Below are positions 15,555 through 23,624 of a stretch of DNA of 42,066 nucleotides, one piece after another. Under the pieces are notes generated by a model. The model was not told the origin of the DNA. It made no database searches and saw only the letters and a program-made list of their open reading frames with translations. Position numbers and translations under genes: made by a program. Each line of letters opens with the position of its first letter. Position 1 is the first letter of the stretch. Source of the DNA: CAYHPY01 sp964358485 (GTDB lineage: Bacteria; Elusimicrobiota; Elusimicrobia; UBA1565; UBA9628); the NCBI GenBank assembly GCA_964358485.1, contig CAYHPY010000028.1:1-42066 (forward strand). The letters run 5' to 3'.

Positions 15555-16424
15555 ATGCGAGTCAATCGGTCATGGAGCACCCTAGCCGTCGCCGCCCTGT
15601 TGGTCCCCTCTCTCTTGAAGGCCGCCCCTCAGGAGTCCCTGCGCCTCTCGGCCGAAACGGCCTGGACGAGCACCTTGGCCGCCCTTCCCAAATTGGGCCT
15701 GTCCCTGCCGCCCGGCCCGCGCGCGGTCCCCGCGCAGGAGCCGCCGGTCTCGGAGCCCTTCTTCCTGGATCCCAAGGCCAATCCGCTCATGCCCTTCGAA
15801 GCGCCGGGGGCCCTCGTGGGTAAAATCCTCCTGCCCAGCATCCTGGACAAGCACCGGGACCTGATGAACCGCCAGCTGGGCGCCTCCAATTGGGACATCA
15901 GCCTAGCCGGAGACGCGGGCTTTAAAACCTACTTCTTCACCTTCGCCCAGGCGGGCAAGCTGGTCATCGCCCCCATGGGCGATCCCAACCGCCTGCGCGG
16001 CGACGGGGTCAACGTCCGCATCGACCCGGCCACGGCCTACAACTTCAAGGTGTCCATCAACATCTTCGATCCCGTCCGGGGCAGCACGCTCAAAATCACC
16101 CCCATCGAAGGCACCAAGGGCCCCAAGCACGACATCAAGACCGGCCTGGTCCTGGACGCCATCCGCGCCAAGTCCTACGCCTTCAAGACCGGCGGCAAGG
16201 AGTACTGGCTGCTCCACGGCACCGATGTGGACCCCAAGACCAACACCCTGACCGACACCCGCAGCCTGCTCTTCATCAACGAGGCGGGCATGAGCTCCAA
16301 GGCTTGGCCCCTGGCCGAGTCCCAGCTCGAAGCCGATAAGCCCCTGGCGGTGGATTTCAACGGAAAGCGCCTGATCCTGACCCGCAGCGCCGCGGGCGAG
16401 CTTTCCATCAACGAAGCCCGCTGA
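15555..16424 (+). CDS. Secreted protein of unknown function
   Basis: A 289-residue protein beginning immediately after the carboxypeptidase stop, with AGGAGG at 15542-15547 as ribosome binding site. It has a signal peptide (LAVAALLVPSLLKAA) and a soluble, beta-rich mature part with no motif I recognise. Conserved-looking stretches include LGASNWDISLAGDAGFKTYF, KEYWLLHGTDVDPKTN and the end NGKRLILTRSAAGELSINEA. It lies between two peptidases and is joined to the M3 gene by a 1-base TGATG overlap, so it may be an inhibitor, chaperone or substrate-binding partner. That role is inferred from position only. Confidence 0.75.
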   Translation: MRVNRSWSTLAVAALLVPSLLKAAPQESLRLSAETAWTSTLAALPKLGLSLPPGPRAVPAQEPPVSEPFFLDPKANPLMPFEAPGALVGKILLPSILDKHRDLMNRQLGASNWDISLAGDAGFKTYFFTFAQAGKLVIAPMGDPNRLRGDGVNVRIDPATAYNFKVSINIFDPVRGSTLKITPIEGTKGPKHDIKTGLVLDAIRAKSYAFKTGGKEYWLLHGTDVDPKTNTLTDTRSLLFINEAGMSSKAWPLAESQLEADKPLAVDFNGKRLILTRSAAGELSINEAR

Positions 16425-18445
16425 TGCGCCTTACGGCGCTTCTGCTGATCCTCACCGCCCCGGCCGGGGCGGCGGGATTCACGCCGTCGCGCTGGCTGGA
16501 CCTTTCGCTCTCCTCGACGACCTTGGCCAAGTCCTGCTCCCTGGCCCAGGAGCGGCTCCAAAGCCGCCTGCAAGAGCTGGCCTCCCTGCCCGCGCCGACC
16601 CGGACCTTCCAAAACACCCCGGAGGCTCTGGACACAGCCGCCTGGGACTTGGCCGATGAGGCCTCCGCGCAGACCTTCCTGAAATACGTCTCCACCTCCG
16701 CCCCCGTGCGGGAGGCCGCCCACGAGTGCGAGGCCCGGATCGAGAAGCTCGCGATCGAGACCTACACCCGAGAGGACCTGTTCCGGGCCCTCTCGGATTT
16801 CGACGGCTCGGGCGTAAAGCTCGCCGGGGAAAGCCGCCGCCTGCTCGACAAACAGCTCTTGGATTTTAAGCGCAACGGCCTGCTCCTGGCGCCCGCCAAG
16901 CGCGCCGAGGTCAAGCGGCTCAAGGACCGGCTGGTGGACCTGGAACTCACCTTCGGCAAAAACCTCAACGAGATCAAGAATTACCTCCCCGTGACCAAGG
17001 AGGAACTGGAGGGCCTGCCCGACGACTATGTCGCGCGCCTGGAGCGGGAAGGCGACAAGTACAAGGTCACCCTGGACTACCCCGACTACTTCCCCTTCAT
17101 GAACAACGCCCGCAACGCCCGGGCCCGGCAAATGCTGGAGAAGCTCTACAACAACCGCGCCGCCGAGACCAACCTTGTGATCCTGGCCGAGGTCCTCAAG
17201 CTCCGGCGCGAGGCGGCCAAGCTCCTGGGATACCCGACCCACGCCCACTACATCCTGGAAGACCGCATGGCCAAAAAGCCCGCCGCGGTCCAGAAATTCA
17301 TCGACAAGCTCGAAAAACGCCTCAAGGTCCTGGCCAAGGAGGAGCTCAAGGTCCTCAAGGACTTAAAACGCGAAACCGAGGGCCCCGAGGCCGCCGCCGT
17401 CTTCAACGCCTGGGATTGGCGCTTCTACGACAACCTCCTCAAGAAAAGCCGCTACCAGGTCGATGACGAAAAAATCAAGGAATACTTCCCCATGGAGACC
17501 GTCACCGCGGGGATGCTGGCGGTCTACCAGAAGCTTTTGGGCGTCAAGTTCCGGGCGGTGGCCAACGCCGAGCTCTGGAGCCCGGACGTCAAGCTCTACG
17601 AGGTGACCGACGCCGCGGGCGGCCCGGCCATCGGCTATTTCTACATGGACCTCTTCCCCCGGGACGGCAAATACAAGCACGCCGCGGCCTTCACCCTCAT
17701 CAAGGGCCGCCAGCTCACCGACTCCTATCAAGCCCCGGTCTCGGCCATGGTGGCCAATTTCAACAAGCCCTCCCCGGGCCGGCCGTCACTCCTCAAGCAT
17801 GAGGAGGTGGAGACCTTCTTCCACGAGTTCGGCCACATCATGCACCAGACCTTGACCAAGGCGCGCTACGGGCGCTTCTCGGGCTCAAGCGTGGCCCGCG
17901 ACTTCGTGGAAGCCCCCTCACAGATGCTGGAGGAGTGGGCCTGGCAGAAGGACATCCTCAATTCCCTGTCGGGGCATTTCTCCGATCCCTCCAAGAAGCT
18001 GCCCCCCGAGCTTTTGGACAAGATGCTGGCCGCCAAGAACGTCAACTCCGGCCTCGTCAACCTGCGCCAACTCTTCTTTGCCGGCATCGACCTGCGCTAT
18101 CACACGGCCGAGGTCGTCGACACCACCGAGGAATACCGGCGCCTGATGGAGCCCATTTCCATGCTCCCCATGAGCGAGGGCACCCACCCGGAGGCCAGCT
18201 TCGGCCACCTCATGGGATATGACGCCGGCTACTACGGCTATATGTGGTCCAAGGTCTTCGCCGAGGACATGTTCAGCCGCTTCGAGGCCGAGGGCGTGCT
18301 CAACCCCGTCCTGGGCCGCCAATACCGGGAACTGATTTTGGAGCCGGGCTCCAGCCGCGACGAGGCCGGACAACTCAAGGCCTTTCTCGGCCGCGCGCCC
18401 AACGAAACGGCGTTCTTAAAAAGCATCGGTCTTAATAAAAATTAA
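16424..18445 (+). CDS. M3 family oligopeptidase (thimet/PepF-like), exported
   Basis: A 673-residue zinc metallopeptidase of the thimet oligopeptidase family, which cuts short peptides inside a closed channel. The active site is HEFGH (His467, Glu468, His471), with the third ligand Glu496 in FVEAPSQMLEEWAW, the M3 hallmark. The N-terminal half is helical and matches the lid domain (for example DRLVDLELTFGKNLNEIKN). Unlike most M3 enzymes, which are cytoplasmic, it has an N-terminal signal peptide (LTALLLILTAPAGAAG), pointing to periplasmic work on peptides released by the neighbouring carboxypeptidase and HELGH peptidase. Confidence 0.93.
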   Translation: MRLTALLLILTAPAGAAGFTPSRWLDLSLSSTTLAKSCSLAQERLQSRLQELASLPAPTRTFQNTPEALDTAAWDLADEASAQTFLKYVSTSAPVREAAHECEARIEKLAIETYTREDLFRALSDFDGSGVKLAGESRRLLDKQLLDFKRNGLLLAPAKRAEVKRLKDRLVDLELTFGKNLNEIKNYLPVTKEELEGLPDDYVARLEREGDKYKVTLDYPDYFPFMNNARNARARQMLEKLYNNRAAETNLVILAEVLKLRREAAKLLGYPTHAHYILEDRMAKKPAAVQKFIDKLEKRLKVLAKEELKVLKDLKRETEGPEAAAVFNAWDWRFYDNLLKKSRYQVDDEKIKEYFPMETVTAGMLAVYQKLLGVKFRAVANAELWSPDVKLYEVTDAAGGPAIGYFYMDLFPRDGKYKHAAAFTLIKGRQLTDSYQAPVSAMVANFNKPSPGRPSLLKHEEVETFFHEFGHIMHQTLTKARYGRFSGSSVARDFVEAPSQMLEEWAWQKDILNSLSGHFSDPSKKLPPELLDKMLAAKNVNSGLVNLRQLFFAGIDLRYHTAEVVDTTEEYRRLMEPISMLPMSEGTHPEASFGHLMGYDAGYYGYMWSKVFAEDMFSRFEAEGVLNPVLGRQYRELILEPGSSRDEAGQLKAFLGRAPNETAFLKSIGLNKN

Positions 18446-18460
18446 GTACGGGAGTCGACC

Positions 18461-19684
18461 ATGAAACGCTTCTTTTCCGCCGCCCTGCTTTTGGCCTGCG
18501 CCGCCTCGTCACACGCCGCCGTCCCGCCCGGCGCGGTGGACGACTCCGACATGAGCGACCCCGTCCTCTCGGCCCAGGACGCCCAGCGCCTGTCCCTGGA
18601 AGGCCGGACCACCCCGGAAGGCCTGATCTTCACCCCGCACGCCGTGAGCGGCGGCTGGGAACCGGCCGACCGCATCATCAAGGGCAAGTTCCTGCTCGCC
18701 GACCGCGCCGGCGTCCCTCACCCCGCGCGCCTGGCCTGCGCCGAGCTTCTGGGAGAAGGCGCCCTGGGGGTCTGCGAGACTTTGGCTGAGGACGGCTCCT
18801 TCGAGCTCAAGTTTCCCCCCACCCCCAAAGGGGGCTACCGCGTGCGCCTGGATTTGGACAACAAGTACTGGCGCTTCCTTGACGGCTCCGGCAACGCCTA
18901 CGCCTGGGACACCGCCCCCTTCGAAGCGCCCTTGGAAGGCGGCCTCAACCTCGGAACCTTGACCCCCGAGCCAGGATCGACGGCGGGCAAACTGGGCGTG
19001 CTTCACCTCACCTACCTGGAAGCCCTTGATTTCTTAAAAATTAAAGGGGAAACAGAATGGTGGAAAAGAACTCTGACCGTCAAATGGCCAGGCTCCGCCG
19101 ACTTTTTTAGCCCCTGGGGCTGGAGTCTGGAATTAACCAACGCGCTCGCCTGGGATGTTGTCCTGCACGAGCTGGGCCACGCCGTCATGCACGGCGCCTT
19201 CCAGGCGGCCGGAGCCGGCGGCCAGCACAAGATCGACGAATGCTACTCCGCCGCCTTGGCCTGGTCGGAAGGCTGGGGGACCTATTTCGCCGCGGCCGTG
19301 CGGCTATCGCCCGCCGATCCCGACGCCCGATTCGAATTCCTGGTTCCGCGCCGCGCCCCCATCCGGCTGGAGAACGTCCCGGAGGATGTCTGCCGGGGCC
19401 AGAACAACGAGTGGCGCGTGGCGGCCGGTCTTTGGGACCTGCATGACGAGCACGCCGACGGGGCGGACCAAATCTCCCTGGGATTTACGCCCCTGTGGCG
19501 GGGCTTTGTCTCCGGAAAAACCTCCTCTTTGAGCACGGCGTGGGACCTGGCGGCCAAGAACCTCAATCCCGTCGAGCGCCGCGCGGGCCAGGCGGCCCTG
19601 GCGCACAACACCCTTCTGCCTGCGCCCGCCGCGCTCTCCGTGCCCGTGCCCGAGGCTCCCGCCGAGTGGTCCTCCCCTCGCTGA
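18461..19684 (+). CDS. Secreted HELGH zinc metallopeptidase
   Basis: A 407-residue secreted protein with signal peptide (FFSAALLLACAASSHAA). An N-terminal beta-rich domain (about 60-165) resembles Ig-like or prealbumin-like modules. The catalytic domain has HELGHAVMH with His236, Glu237 and His240, and a downstream SEGWGTYFAAAV in which Glu270 is the likely third zinc ligand, a gluzincin arrangement. I cannot assign a named peptidase family. A GGGAG ribosome binding site lies in the 15-base gap after the M3 gene, so it is the fourth gene of the run. Two short AT-richer patches near 19030-19140 stand out from the rest. Confidence 0.8.
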   Translation: MKRFFSAALLLACAASSHAAVPPGAVDDSDMSDPVLSAQDAQRLSLEGRTTPEGLIFTPHAVSGGWEPADRIIKGKFLLADRAGVPHPARLACAELLGEGALGVCETLAEDGSFELKFPPTPKGGYRVRLDLDNKYWRFLDGSGNAYAWDTAPFEAPLEGGLNLGTLTPEPGSTAGKLGVLHLTYLEALDFLKIKGETEWWKRTLTVKWPGSADFFSPWGWSLELTNALAWDVVLHELGHAVMHGAFQAAGAGGQHKIDECYSAALAWSEGWGTYFAAAVRLSPADPDARFEFLVPRRAPIRLENVPEDVCRGQNNEWRVAAGLWDLHDEHADGADQISLGFTPLWRGFVSGKTSSLSTAWDLAAKNLNPVERRAGQAALAHNTLLPAPAALSVPVPEAPAEWSSPR

Positions 19685-20688
19685 GATTTTTCGGCGCCTG
19701 GGCGCTTCTTTTATTATTGGCCCCCGCTTGCCCCGCCTTGGAGGCCAAGCGCCTCTGGGAAATCGAAGGCCTTTCCCAGCCGCGCGCCGCTTCCTACGAT
19801 CCGCAAACCCGCTGGATTTTTATTTCGGAGAGTTCCCCCACGGCCAACGGCGGCCGGGAAGGCTGGATCGCCAAGGCCGACCTTTCGGGGCGTCTGACCG
19901 AACGGCGGTGGCTCACCGGACTTGAGGACCCGCGGGGACTTTGCGCCTGCGGAGACTCGCTATTCATCGCCGACGGGAAAACGGTGGCGGTGGCCTCCAT
20001 CTCCAAGGGACGCGTGCTGGCGCGCTGGAAGGCGCCGGGCGCGGTGGGGCTGGAATCGGTGGCGGTGTCTACCACCTGCGCGGTGTACGCGGCTGACCCG
20101 GGGGCGGGAATCGTTTACAAATTCTCCCCGAAGGGGAGAGGAAAAGCCCTTGCGCGCGGCTCGGAGCTTCGGGAACCGGCGGGGTTGTTATTTGACGGGT
20201 TGTCCAAGCGTCTGGTGGCCGCATCTCGGGGGCCGGCGGATTTGAAGGGCGGGGCGCGGAAACCGGGCTATTTGGTGGCCATCGGGCTGGCGGACGGATT
20301 GGTCAGGCCGCTTTCGGGACCGACCGGCTGGCTGGCGGGGCTCGCCCACTATGAGGACGGCTTTTTAGTGGCCGACCGGACTTTGGGGCAGGTGGTGCGC
20401 GCGGGCGCGGATGGGAAGAGTTCCGTGGTCGCGTTTTGGCCTCCGCCGGGGCCGGGGTTGATTTGGGTGGTGCCGAAGAGGTTTTTGAAGCCTCTCCTGC
20501 CGCCCGGCGGCAGGAAGGAATTCGCCGGGGTGGTGGAGTTTGAGAACGAGGCGGGTAAGCGCGTGCGCGCTTTGGCCAATATTTCGCCTGATAAGGAGCT
20601 AAAGACCCAGGTCAACCCGCCGATTCTGCTTGTTCCGCGGCCGGAGGTGGGGCGGGTTGGGGCGTTTGAGTTGTTGGAAAAGGACTAG
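19666..20688 (+). CDS. Secreted beta-propeller-like protein
   Basis: A 340-residue protein. GTG 19666, which overlaps the metallopeptidase end by 19 bases, is chosen because it gives an ideal signal peptide (RFFGAWALLLLLAPACPALE); the longer open frame upstream runs through the previous gene. The mature part shows six or so short repeats of the NHL/SMP-30 kind (PRAASYDPQTRWIFISE, DPRGLCACGDSLFIAD, LESVAVSTTCAVYAADPG, LAGLAHYEDGFLVADR), which suggests a beta-propeller. No catalytic residues can be named. It may bind a ligand or protein partner of the protease run. Confidence 0.75.
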   Translation: MVLPSLRFFGAWALLLLLAPACPALEAKRLWEIEGLSQPRAASYDPQTRWIFISESSPTANGGREGWIAKADLSGRLTERRWLTGLEDPRGLCACGDSLFIADGKTVAVASISKGRVLARWKAPGAVGLESVAVSTTCAVYAADPGAGIVYKFSPKGRGKALARGSELREPAGLLFDGLSKRLVAASRGPADLKGGARKPGYLVAIGLADGLVRPLSGPTGWLAGLAHYEDGFLVADRTLGQVVRAGADGKSSVVAFWPPPGPGLIWVVPKRFLKPLLPPGGRKEFAGVVEFENEAGKRVRALANISPDKELKTQVNPPILLVPRPEVGRVGAFELLEKD

Positions 20689-20737
20689 ATGTCGGGCTGC
20701 CCACCCAGACGAGGCGGCGGGCGGCTAATGCGAATGT

Positions 20738-21010
20738 TTAGCTTGCGGAGATTTCAACATAGCATCCGTGGGGGATTTCATTCTTATCGACGCCCCTCAA
20801 AACGAATGCCTCTCGTTCCAATGGCGCCGGACTGCCCTGAAGCACAAAATCTTTGAAGGCCTCGGCTACCAATTGGGTGCCGTCGGGCCGATAGACAATC
20901 GCCCGAAGGCATGTGGCGGCAGGGAAGCCCGTCGTTTCCTTAATCACCAAGGCAGTGCCGCGGGCGGTCAACGCGAACCGCTCTTCGACTTTGTAGCGCA
21001 ATGCTTTCAT
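20738..21010 (-). CDS. Small beta-barrel-like protein, unknown function
   Basis: A 90-residue protein starting at ATG 21010 (MKALRYKVEERFALTARGTA); a TTG two codons upstream is an alternative. The pattern RF-x-L-x-x-RG-x-x-LVI, then REAFVLRGVDKNEIPHGCYV, resembles the small barrel domain of translation-factor type seen in stand-alone accessory proteins. Base composition is lower in GC than the flanking chromosome and like the AlbA_2 gene beside it, so it probably arrived with that gene. No ribosome binding site is evident. It is convergent with the propeller gene. Confidence 0.55.
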   Translation of the reverse strand: MKALRYKVEERFALTARGTALVIKETTGFPAATCLRAIVYRPDGTQLVAEAFKDFVLQGSPAPLEREAFVLRGVDKNEIPHGCYVEISAS

Positions 21011-21092
21011 TGGCAATCCAACGAAGCTTCAGAAAAACCCAGCTCTTAGGCATTTCGCCCGATGATTGCCGTCGAGAGAATTCAGCGGCATT

Positions 21093-21111
21093 GCCCGCAA
21101 TGGGCTTTTTT
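21093..21111 (+). terminator. Weak hairpin followed by a T-run
   Basis: GCCC and GGGC around a 5-base loop are followed by six T residues on the plus strand, between two minus-strand genes. It could stop antisense read-through from the protease run, but the stem is only 4 bp. Confidence 0.25.
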
Positions 21112-21181
21112 GCAACTTCAACGCCCCGCTCTGTCGTGACCGCCATTGAAACTCCCTATCGGCCCCAGTCGGCAGAAACCG

Positions 21182-23164
21182 CTAGTTAGGACGCCGTGGG
21201 CGCCGGTGTCCGCGGGGAGTGTGAGGCCGCTCCGCAGATGATCTCATCATTTTTAGAAACTCAAGATCTTTGCGATAGTATTCTCTATCAAGATCGTTAG
21301 TCACCGTTTGCAGTGCGGCAACGAGATCCTTCTCAGCGTCCGCCAGATAGTCTCGGGCCTGTTGCCATGCTCGCCCTCGGAGACGATTCGGCGTCTGTGC
21401 GCTTCGGCCCGTATCCATGCACTTCTTGGCCAGATCCATTTTTGCCTTGGCGCGAATGTCCAGCAATGCCGCGCTCTTTGAGGATGAGTCGCCAGTGGCA
21501 AGAAATTTATCAATAAGACGAATTGCATCCTCGTCGCGCCTCAGCTTGCGGAAGCTGACGGCCACGCGCTTGACTTCCCCAATCGCAAGATCGGCATTGG
21601 TTGCGCACTCGAGCCAAGCGGAAGCAGTTGCCTTTATCTCCGAACTCTTGTCCTGGCCGGTCAACAAGGTTTCCGCCATGACCATTACCGTTCCAGGGTT
21701 CAGTTTTTGCGGATCGATCTTCTTTGCCTTAATAAATGACGCCAGTCGCTCTGGAGTCCCAAGAAGGTTGTTCACTTCACAATATAGCTCAAGGGTCCGG
21801 AAATTGAATGGGTCGGTCTCAAGCAACTTCTCAATTTTTACGAGGGCATCTTGATGGCGGCCAAGAATGATTTCATTTTCAATTCTAGACAACTCCCGGA
21901 TTGCCTCATGCCGTGGATGTGCGGGAAGGATGCAGGTAACGCTCTCGGACTCAAGATCAAATTTCGGGGCTGGACAGCCATGCTCGCTCATGGTGCGCAG
22001 AATTGTGGGGATTCCCTGACCCTCACCTTGCGCCATTTGAAGTTTCCCGAAAAAAAATGCGAATGCCTGATTCCGCCATACAGCAGATGCGGTGCCAGCG
22101 AGAAACTTCTTTTGATCAATTGCGCGAGGCAATGCCCCGGGAGACCGAATTTCAATTCTGTCGGAGAAGACGGTAACTCGCAGAGGCTGATCGATTTCGT
22201 AGTCGCGATGGACGACGGCGTTGACTACGGCCTCCTGCAAAGCCCTGACTGGGTATTTGGGCTGGTTTGGAACCGGATTTTCCTTGTCGTAGATGAGCTG
22301 CGTCTCAGCATTCAGCAGTTCGATTAGTTTTGCTGCCTGTGAGATTATTGAGCCAGTCAGCTCTGTGCGCTCGGCAGTTGGCTCGCTTCGGTCCTTGCCT
22401 CGATAGATAGAGAATATGCTGTGGGAGCCAGGATATGCTTTCTGGGGGCTCTTCCCGAAAAGCAGCAATGCAAAATTGCGGGGCCGCGGTGCATCATCGA
22501 GAGGGCGCTTTCCGGTTAGAGGTGGCAGGAAAACAGATAGCCACGACGAGTCCGACAGGTAGTCTTCCACTGGCTTGCCGGAATCCCACAGCCCGATTTT
22601 TTGAAGCGTATCCCGCAACAATAGAAGATCGATATCATTGGGCGTTGCAGTTTCGTTTAGGCGTCGATCCCAAGGCAGAAGAGCGCCTTTCCTCACCAGG
22701 AGCTCTCTTAGTAACCCGTTCTTGGCCTCAATTGTATCACGGCCAACTCGAATATAGTGTGTGGAAGAATTCTTGCCGGTCGGGCGATATGAGTGAGCCT
22801 GAGGCGAGGCCGGCACAATGAAGATTAAAATTCGTTTCTTGGGATCGGCCGGGATGCGCTCTTCAACAACAATAGGCGCGATTGCGGGACTGACTTTGGT
22901 TCTGCAATCATTTAGAATTTTATTTTCAAGTTCCTTTTTCCGATCCGCCGTTACCCCCAAAAGCTCAAGCTTTTGGAATCCAAAATCATCCTTCGCTTCT
23001 TGCGCACCACAAACCACATAGCCGCCGCCTAAATTTGAGAAATCGTTTGCGAACGCGACAATGGTGCAGATTGCCTGCTCAATATCGGCGACATTGAGTT
23101 TCCACTCAACCTGCTCGCTCTCGCGCAGAGCAATTTCCTTGAGGTCTACCGATTGCTGCGGCAT
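21182..23164 (-). CDS. AlbA_2 (Schlafen-like) / ATPase-like / TPR protein
   Basis: A 660-residue protein. Residues 1-160 form an AlbA_2 domain (ESEQVEWKLN, then IVAFANDFSNLGGGYVV), the fold shared with Schlafen proteins. Residues about 300-430 match the HATPase_c_4-type region found after it (ALQEAVVNAVVHRDYEIDQP, then IEIRSPGALP and GQGIPTILRTM). The last 200 residues are TPR-like helices, an uncommon addition. Codon choice is clearly more AT-rich than the neighbours, a sign of horizontal transfer. A -10-like TTTAAT (23172-23177) lies 7 bases before the ATG. Relatives act as transcription regulators or in phage defence; which applies here is unknown. Confidence 0.85.
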   Translation of the reverse strand: MPQQSVDLKEIALRESEQVEWKLNVADIEQAICTIVAFANDFSNLGGGYVVCGAQEAKDDFGFQKLELLGVTADRKKELENKILNDCRTKVSPAIAPIVVEERIPADPKKRILIFIVPASPQAHSYRPTGKNSSTHYIRVGRDTIEAKNGLLRELLVRKGALLPWDRRLNETATPNDIDLLLLRDTLQKIGLWDSGKPVEDYLSDSSWLSVFLPPLTGKRPLDDAPRPRNFALLLFGKSPQKAYPGSHSIFSIYRGKDRSEPTAERTELTGSIISQAAKLIELLNAETQLIYDKENPVPNQPKYPVRALQEAVVNAVVHRDYEIDQPLRVTVFSDRIEIRSPGALPRAIDQKKFLAGTASAVWRNQAFAFFFGKLQMAQGEGQGIPTILRTMSEHGCPAPKFDLESESVTCILPAHPRHEAIRELSRIENEIILGRHQDALVKIEKLLETDPFNFRTLELYCEVNNLLGTPERLASFIKAKKIDPQKLNPGTVMVMAETLLTGQDKSSEIKATASAWLECATNADLAIGEVKRVAVSFRKLRRDEDAIRLIDKFLATGDSSSKSAALLDIRAKAKMDLAKKCMDTGRSAQTPNRLRGRAWQQARDYLADAEKDLVAALQTVTNDLDREYYRKDLEFLKMMRSSAERPHTPRGHRRPRRPN

Positions 23165-23171
23165 TTTGAAG

Positions 23172-23177
23172 ATTAAA
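23172..23177 (-). promoter_or_regulatory. -10-like box before the AlbA_2 gene
   Basis: On the minus strand TTTAAT is followed by 7 bases and the ATG, with no Shine-Dalgarno. This matches the leaderless pattern seen elsewhere in the window. No good -35 is visible. Confidence 0.35.
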
Positions 23178-23251
23178 CCAAAAATTGGGCTCTCGCAGCG
23201 CTAAGGAAGTCGCCAAAAGGCCGCGCAATTCCCGATGACATTAAAGATTCA

Positions 23252-23575
23252 TCACTGACCGGCGCCTCCGGGGGTCACGGCCCGCCGGATGCGGGAAATT
23301 TTATTCGGGGCCAAACCGGCAAGATCGACCCGACAAAGGCGGTCATCCTTAAATATCGAGCGATCATCCGGCTTGCAGTACCAAATCAGGGACTGACCGG
23401 GGGCGGTCGCCTCGCCGAGACAGAGAAGAAACGGCAGGTGGGGGTCCAGCTCAAGATAGGCGCGAGGCGCGCCGGCGCGGCCGACAATTTTCAGCATATT
23501 CTGGGGCCGATACTCCGCGTGCTTAACAACGGGATCGGCAGCGCCCTGGCCCTCATTGCAATGGTTCCCTCCCAT
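23252..23575 (-). CDS. Small hypothetical protein
   Basis: A possible 107-residue protein between the caspase-like and AlbA_2 genes on the same strand. The middle and end (MLKIVGRAGAPRAYLELDPH, SLIWYCKPDDRSIFKDDRLC) read like a folded domain of mixed composition. The first 25 residues look less convincing, and the internal Met at NMLKIVG may be the true start. No motif is recognised and no ribosome binding site is evident. Without it the 460 bases here would be empty. Confidence 0.4.
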   Translation of the reverse strand: MGGNHCNEGQGAADPVVKHAEYRPQNMLKIVGRAGAPRAYLELDPHLPFLLCLGEATAPGQSLIWYCKPDDRSIFKDDRLCRVDLAGLAPNKISRIRRAVTPGGAGQ

Positions 23576-23624
23576 TGAGAGTAACCCGCAAACCCAACGA
23601 TTTCAAGGGAGACCGCGGAGTAGT

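Noticed and set aside
20940..21146. A 68-codon minus-strand frame before the small barrel-like gene
   Set aside because: Half of it overlaps the better-supported small gene in another frame, and the rest has no recognisable pattern.
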